9,807 nt of DNA from JABSQH01 sp039194665 (GTDB taxonomy: Bacteria > Actinomycetota > Acidimicrobiia > Acidimicrobiales > Ilumatobacteraceae): contig JBCCVW010000187.1 in assembly GCA_039194665.1 (NCBI GenBank), forward strand, positions 1 to 9,807, read 5' to 3'. The position numbers were made by a program, and so were the translations under genes. Positions 6,551 to 9,807 of this stretch are shown here, one piece after another (the stretch's first letter is position 1; each line of letters starts with the position of its first letter). A model generated the notes under the pieces. That model was not told the DNA's origin and searched no databases. It saw nothing but the letters and a program-made list of their open reading frames with translations.

Positions 6551-8005
6551 GTGACACATCCGGGGGTCATCGCTGCCGGCCACCGGCTCACCGCTGAGGC
6601 AGGCGCCCGGGTGCTGCGCGATGGCGGGAATGCCGTCGACGCAGCCATCGCGGCCGTTGCCATGGCCTGCGTCTGCGAGCCGGTGCTGTGTTCGCCCGGA
6701 GGCGGATCATTTGCGATGGTGCGCGACCCCGCCGACGAGTCAGTGACGCTGCTCGACGCGTTCGCTCACACCCCGCGCCGTCGCGCCGACCTGCCAGCCG
6801 AGAGCGTGCGGACGGTTCATGCCGACTTCGGTACGACGCACCAGGAGTTTCGCATCGGCCCAGGAACGACCGCCGCGCCCGGGTTGTTCGATGGGCTCGC
6901 TGCACTTGCAGCGCAGTACGGCACCGAGCCGATCGCCCATCTCGTCACTGACGCCGTGCGAGCCGCACGAGACGGCGTCGAGATCACACCGTTTCAGCAC
7001 GATCTATTCGACGTGGTGAGAGCAATTACGACCGCAACGCCGAGTGCCCGCGAGCTGTACCTGATCGATGGTCACCTGATGCCGGTCGGCGCAACGCTGC
7101 GCAATCCGGGACTGGCCGACGCGCTCGAGTTGTTGGCGCGCGACGGGTTCGCCGGCAGCGACGTGGGTGCCGCTGCGCTCGAACAACAGCAGCGAGGACA
7201 CCTCACCCCCGACGACATCGCATCGTTCACGGTGATCGAGCGGACACCGCTCGAGGTGCGCGTCAACAACGACCGGGTGCTCCTCAACCCGCCGCCGGCG
7301 GTTGGGGGAGCGCTCATCGCGCACACGCTGCGGCAACTGGCGACGACGTCGTGGGTCGAGCTGGCACGTGCGATCAACGCAACCGGCGCGCTCTTGCGCG
7401 AAAGCAACGGCGACCTCGATCTACTCGCCGCGTTGGCGGGATCACCGGTGCGTCAACGCGGCACGACCCACATCTCCGTCGTCGATGCCGACGGCATGGC
7501 GTGCGCAGTGACCACATCGAATGGTGAAGGCAACGGGGAGATCGTCGACGGCTTCGGATTCATGTTGAACAACGTTCTCGGCGAGGACGACGTCAATCCG
7601 TTGGGCGACGAGTGGCCGGTCGACACGAGATTGTCGTCGATGATGTGCCCGACCCTGATCGAGCACCACGATGGGCGCATCACCGCCATGGGCTCGGGCG
7701 GATCCAGTCGCATCCGTTCGGCGATCAGCCAAGTGGCCGCACGACTGTGCCTCGACAATTCCAGCCTGCGCACGGCCGTCGACGCGCCTCGCATGCACGC
7801 CGACGGACGTCATCTCGACGTCGAGCCGATCGACGATCCGACCGTCCTCGACGAACTCCTCAGAACGTTTCCCGATCACCGGCTGTGGCAAGCGCCTGCT
7901 CTGTACTTCGGCGGCGTGCACGCGGTGCGGTTGGAATCCGATGGCTCGTTTGTCGGAGTTGGCGACCAACGCCGAGATGGTGAGGCGATCGTCGTCCCCG
8001 ACTGA
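6551..8005 (+). CDS. Gamma-glutamyltransferase-like N-terminal nucleophile hydrolase
   Basis: 484 residues from GTG 6551, shorter than E. coli Ggt (580). The large-subunit part has AGHRLTAEAGARVLRDGG then NAVDAAIA (residues 9-34). The autoprocessing site is GTTHISVVDADG, with Thr305 as the predicted new N-terminus and nucleophile. The small subunit has TSNGEGNGEIV (322-332), MLNNVLGEDDVNP (338-350), LSSMMCPTL (361-369) and GSGGSSRI (381-388, the oxyanion/glycine loop). The family cleaves gamma-glutamyl or related amide bonds. The arginine that binds the glutamyl alpha-carboxylate (DFRExAP in E. coli) is not seen: the matching segment reads DAFAHTP (69-75), so the substrate may not be glutathione. 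No signal peptide is evident, unlike periplasmic Ggt. No better in-frame start exists after the binding-protein stop 34 bp upstream, and its ribosome site is weak. Same strand as, and probably co-transcribed with, the binding protein. Confidence 0.88.
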   Translation: MTHPGVIAAGHRLTAEAGARVLRDGGNAVDAAIAAVAMACVCEPVLCSPGGGSFAMVRDPADESVTLLDAFAHTPRRRADLPAESVRTVHADFGTTHQEFRIGPGTTAAPGLFDGLAALAAQYGTEPIAHLVTDAVRAARDGVEITPFQHDLFDVVRAITTATPSARELYLIDGHLMPVGATLRNPGLADALELLARDGFAGSDVGAAALEQQQRGHLTPDDIASFTVIERTPLEVRVNNDRVLLNPPPAVGGALIAHTLRQLATTSWVELARAINATGALLRESNGDLDLLAALAGSPVRQRGTTHISVVDADGMACAVTTSNGEGNGEIVDGFGFMLNNVLGEDDVNPLGDEWPVDTRLSSMMCPTLIEHHDGRITAMGSGGSSRIRSAISQVAARLCLDNSSLRTAVDAPRMHADGRHLDVEPIDDPTVLDELLRTFPDHRLWQAPALYFGGVHAVRLESDGSFVGVGDQRRDGEAIVVPD

Positions 8006-8074
8006 CGCGCCGCGGTCGATCCACATCGGAGGTCGTTTCACGCTGCTTTTACGCCGTGCCGCGACCGTACGGGC

Positions 8075-8743
8075 ATGACATCACGCACCAATCCCGACAA
8101 TGCCAACACCGACAACACCACGTCGCGCGACAGCGGTGCCTCGCGCCGGCTTGCCTGGACGGCTGCAGCCCTTACGGCGATCGCGGTCGGCGCAGCGGGT
8201 GCGTATGCAGCCGTGGCAGACGATGCCACTGGCGTACCCGTCGATGCGGTTGACGGACCGACGGATCTCGGTCTCGATCAGGTCGATCGAGAGATCGAAC
8301 TCGAGTCGCCGTGGGAGTACGAGCTCGATCGCGACTGCGTGCTCCCCGATCCACCGCTGCCAACCGCCGAGATCGACCGTGGGTTTGCGGTAGACGACGA
8401 TGCGCCCCTGCTGTTCTTCGTCGCCGAGTTCGACACCGGGGAGAACGCTCACGACGCGATGAGCGTCGCCGGGCACTGCTACGTCTCGTACACAGAATCA
8501 CTCGCCGCCGAGCTCGGCTTCTCGCCAGCGGAAAGTGACTTGCAACGGCTCCAGGAACTGTTCATCCGCGGCGGCCAGCAGTTGGAGACGTTGGCGTTCC
8601 CGCCGTCGTTTGGAGACCCGACTCCGGTGGCGTTCACGGCCCGCAGCAATGCCCACGTGGCAGTGGTCATCGATCTCACCAACACATTCGACCAAGCGGG
8701 CGGCGCCCGGCTCGCGACGGACCTCGTGCTCGCCAGCTCGTAG
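8075..8743 (+). CDS. Membrane-anchored or secreted protein of unknown function
   Basis: 222 residues, not recognised. Residues 1-25 are polar (Asn, Thr, Ser, Asp, ending ASRR), residues 26-48 form one hydrophobic segment rich in Ala (LAWTAAALTAIAVGAAGAYA), so the protein is anchored by, or exported through, a single N-terminal helix. The remaining ~170 residues are acidic, with two cysteines (C88 in RDCVLPDPP and C135 in GHCYVSY) that could pair outside the cell, and a regular alpha/beta pattern such as PLLFFVAEFD and HVAVVIDLTNTF. ATG 8075 is supported by the fit of the membrane helix; its ribosome site is poor. It starts 69 bp after the GGT-like gene and ends 61 bp before the tRNA. Third-position GC bias agrees with coding. 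Function unknown. Confidence 0.75.
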   Translation: MTSRTNPDNANTDNTTSRDSGASRRLAWTAAALTAIAVGAAGAYAAVADDATGVPVDAVDGPTDLGLDQVDREIELESPWEYELDRDCVLPDPPLPTAEIDRGFAVDDDAPLLFFVAEFDTGENAHDAMSVAGHCYVSYTESLAAELGFSPAESDLQRLQELFIRGGQQLETLAFPPSFGDPTPVAFTARSNAHVAVVIDLTNTFDQAGGARLATDLVLASS

Positions 8744-8804
8744 GTGACGGTCGGCGCTGCGGGGCGCCTGGATCGCCCTCGAGCAGCTAACGTTTGCGCT
8801 CTTC

Positions 8805-8875
8805 GCGGATGTAGTTCAATGGTAGAACATCAGCTTCCCAAGCTGAGAACGCGGGTTCGATTCCCGTCATCCGCT
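8805..8875 (+). tRNA. tRNA-Gly (anticodon CCC)
   Basis: A full cloverleaf folds: acceptor GCGGATG (8805-8811) with CATCCGC (8868-8874) and discriminator T8875; D stem GTTC/GAAC (8814-8817, 8825-8828) with loop AATGGTA; anticodon stem TCAGC/GCTGA (8830-8834, 8842-8846) around TTCCCAA, with anticodon CCC at 8837-8839; T stem GCGGG/CCCGT with loop TTCGATT (8856-8862). The CCA end is not encoded. It reads GGG codons. Bacterial tRNA genes are common integration sites, but no integrase or repeat of its 3' end was found in the window. Confidence 0.96.
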
Positions 8876-9426
8876 CTCTTGACCGAGCCGGCAAAGAGCC
8901 TGCTCAGTGCCGTATTGGGGATCAACCGCTCGGCGATGGTGGCGCTCGACGTTCCCCGTCAATGAGCCGGCGCAACGCAGCGCTCTGATCGCCGACGTCG
9001 TCCAACTCGACGCCTGGTCCACGCAAGCGACACCTCCCGAAGGCCGATGACGCTCTACGCAGACGCCTGGCACCAGCGAGACAACGCTTGCCTGCTGACA
9101 CAATCGAGGCGGCACGCACCGTGATCCGTGCACACCACGCGACAGCCGCGCTGTATCCCAGGGTCCTCAGGTTCCTAGTCGAGGCGACTTGGCCCCTGAC
9201 GAACCGAGCTACGCACACTTCCGATCAGCTCCCCGGAGCGGTGTTCGCAATCCAAGAAACGGACCGGCGCGGCGCGAGGTTCAACTTCACCGTGGGATCG
9301 TCGACCGTCGGCCGGTGATCGCGCGCGATGTTCAGGCTTGTTCAGAGTTGGCGCGTCGCTGGCAAAAACCCGCATTGGCCGACTACTTTTGCCAAGGCGA
9401 CGTGCACTGACCGGATGGAGAGCGTT
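8876..9426. other. Gene-poor stretch of about 550 bp after the tRNA
   Basis: Open frames exist on both strands (for example 9088-9318 plus and 8922-9218 minus), but none has a ribosome site, a recognisable motif or amino-acid composition like the neighbours, and they overlap each other. Base composition is less regular by codon position than in the genes. A weak hairpin (CTCTT 8876-8880 with AAGAG 8894-8898) directly follows the tRNA. A perfect 8-bp inverted repeat, TGGCAAAA (9360-9367) and TTTTGCCA (9387-9394), lies just upstream of the next gene and may be regulatory. The rest may be intergenic spacer or a decayed gene. Confidence 0.5.
9417..9420 (+). promoter_or_regulatory. Ribosome binding site deciding the start of the last gene
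   Basis: GGAG lies 6 nt before GTG 9427. The in-frame ATG at 9415 overlaps this site and has no Shine-Dalgarno of its own, so GTG 9427 is preferred. Confidence 0.5.
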
Positions 9427-9807
9427 GTGCGGTCTCGAGTTGGAGTCTCGGTGGGGCTCGTAGCGGTGTTCGCTGCGTTGGGCGCGGCGGCGACGGACAC
9501 TGCGGCTTCCCCGGTCGACGCTTCGCCGCCCGCAACCACGACGGAGTCGGCCCCCGAGCCGCGAACGACCTCAGCGTTCGGAGTCGTGCCGGACCTGAAC
9601 GCCGTGGCGCCGGCTCGCTTTCTCGAGACTCGCGCTGGGCTCGAGACCGTCGACGGACAATTCGCGGGGATCGGACAGCGCCGATCCGGCCAGGTGACCC
9701 GACTCCAAGTGGCAGGCCGCGGGCCGATCCCCGACAGCGGCGTCGACGCCGTGATGATGAACGTCACCGCCGTCGATGCCGCCAACCCCGGCTACGCCGT
9801 CGTCTAC
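9427..9807 (+). CDS. Secreted protein sharing the C-terminal domain of the RCC1-repeat protein; 3' end beyond window
   Basis: 127 codons are visible and the frame is open at the edge. Residues 1-28 are a signal peptide (MRSR, then a hydrophobic VGVSVGLVAVFAALGAAA stretch), followed by a Pro/Thr/Ala/Ser-rich linker (29-50). From about residue 53 the sequence matches residues 484 onward of the RCC1-repeat protein at 2-1789: both have PxR, ETR, a DG...GIGxR element, GQ(V/I)TxxQVxGR, VDAxxxNV and G(Y/F)AVxY in the same order. I recall this domain as common in exported Acidimicrobiia proteins; it has no function I can name. Start GTG 9427 is chosen for its GGAG site; ATG 9415 would add four residues. 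Its strand points away from the window, so the rest of the architecture is unseen. Confidence 0.8.
   Translation, partial: MRSRVGVSVGLVAVFAALGAAATDTAASPVDASPPATTTESAPEPRTTSAFGVVPDLNAVAPARFLETRAGLETVDGQFAGIGQRRSGQVTRLQVAGRGPIPDSGVDAVMMNVTAVDAANPGYAVVY

Noticed and set aside
8047..8072. Possible third operator: TTTTACGCCGTGCCG resembles CTGTACGCCGTACAG (11 of 15), next to the palindrome CCGTACGG (8065-8072)
   Set aside because: A match at this level is expected a few times by chance in a window of this size and GC content, and symmetry is lost.
8744..8965. Plus-strand frame containing SSMVEHQLPKLRTRVRFPSS
   Set aside because: This is a translation of the tRNA-Gly gene, a well-known spurious protein, not a real coding sequence.
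8867..9218. Minus-strand frames after the tRNA (8867-9133 and 8922-9218)
   Set aside because: They overlap each other in different frames, have no ribosome site and no recognisable motif, and one reaches into the tRNA.

Overview
The window looks like chromosomal DNA from a high-GC actinobacterium, most likely of the Acidimicrobiia/Ilumatobacter type. This is inferred from the strongly GC-biased third codon positions, GTG starts, an actinobacterial-type bifunctional dCTP deaminase, a secreted RCC1-repeat protein with the GDxxxRGDxPGEMGDxLP repeat style, and a surface-type C-terminal domain that I associate with that class from memory. No transposase, integrase, phage gene or CRISPR array was seen.

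Layout. Positions 2-1789 (minus) hold most of a large secreted protein: an Arg-rich signal peptide, seven RCC1-like repeats in an exact 180-bp register, then a C-terminal domain cut by the window edge. Upstream on the same strand is dcd (1870-2439, dCTP deaminase/dUTPase). A short AT-rich intergenic region separates it from a divergent single-cluster ferredoxin (2587-2907, plus). The ferredoxin converges on a minus-strand pair: a TetR-family regulator (4484-5158) whose stop overlaps the start of a class I acyl-CoA synthetase/AMP ligase (2925-4484).

Divergent from the regulator is a lipoprotein solute-binding protein of the BtuF/FhuD class (5425-6516). It is followed after 34 bp by a gamma-glutamyltransferase-like Ntn hydrolase (6551-8005) and then a membrane-anchored protein of unknown function (8075-8743). 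The regulator/binding-protein intergenic region carries two adjacent 15-bp palindromes, CTGTACGCCGTACAG and its reverse complement, 22 bp apart. They are the best regulatory signal in the window and a good candidate operator for the TetR protein.

A tRNA-Gly(CCC) lies at 8805-8875. The next ~550 bp hold no recognisable gene. The window ends inside another secreted protein (9427-9807, plus) whose domain is clearly homologous to the C-terminal domain of the RCC1-repeat protein at the other edge.

Functionally this is a mix of nucleotide metabolism (dcd), electron transfer (ferredoxin), acyl activation under probable TetR control, an orphan uptake-type binding protein, a GGT-like hydrolase of unknown substrate, and exported surface proteins. 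I see no convincing undescribed multi-gene system. The most testable leads are the tandem operators, the GGT-like enzyme lacking the usual substrate-binding arginine, and the domain shared by the two edge genes.
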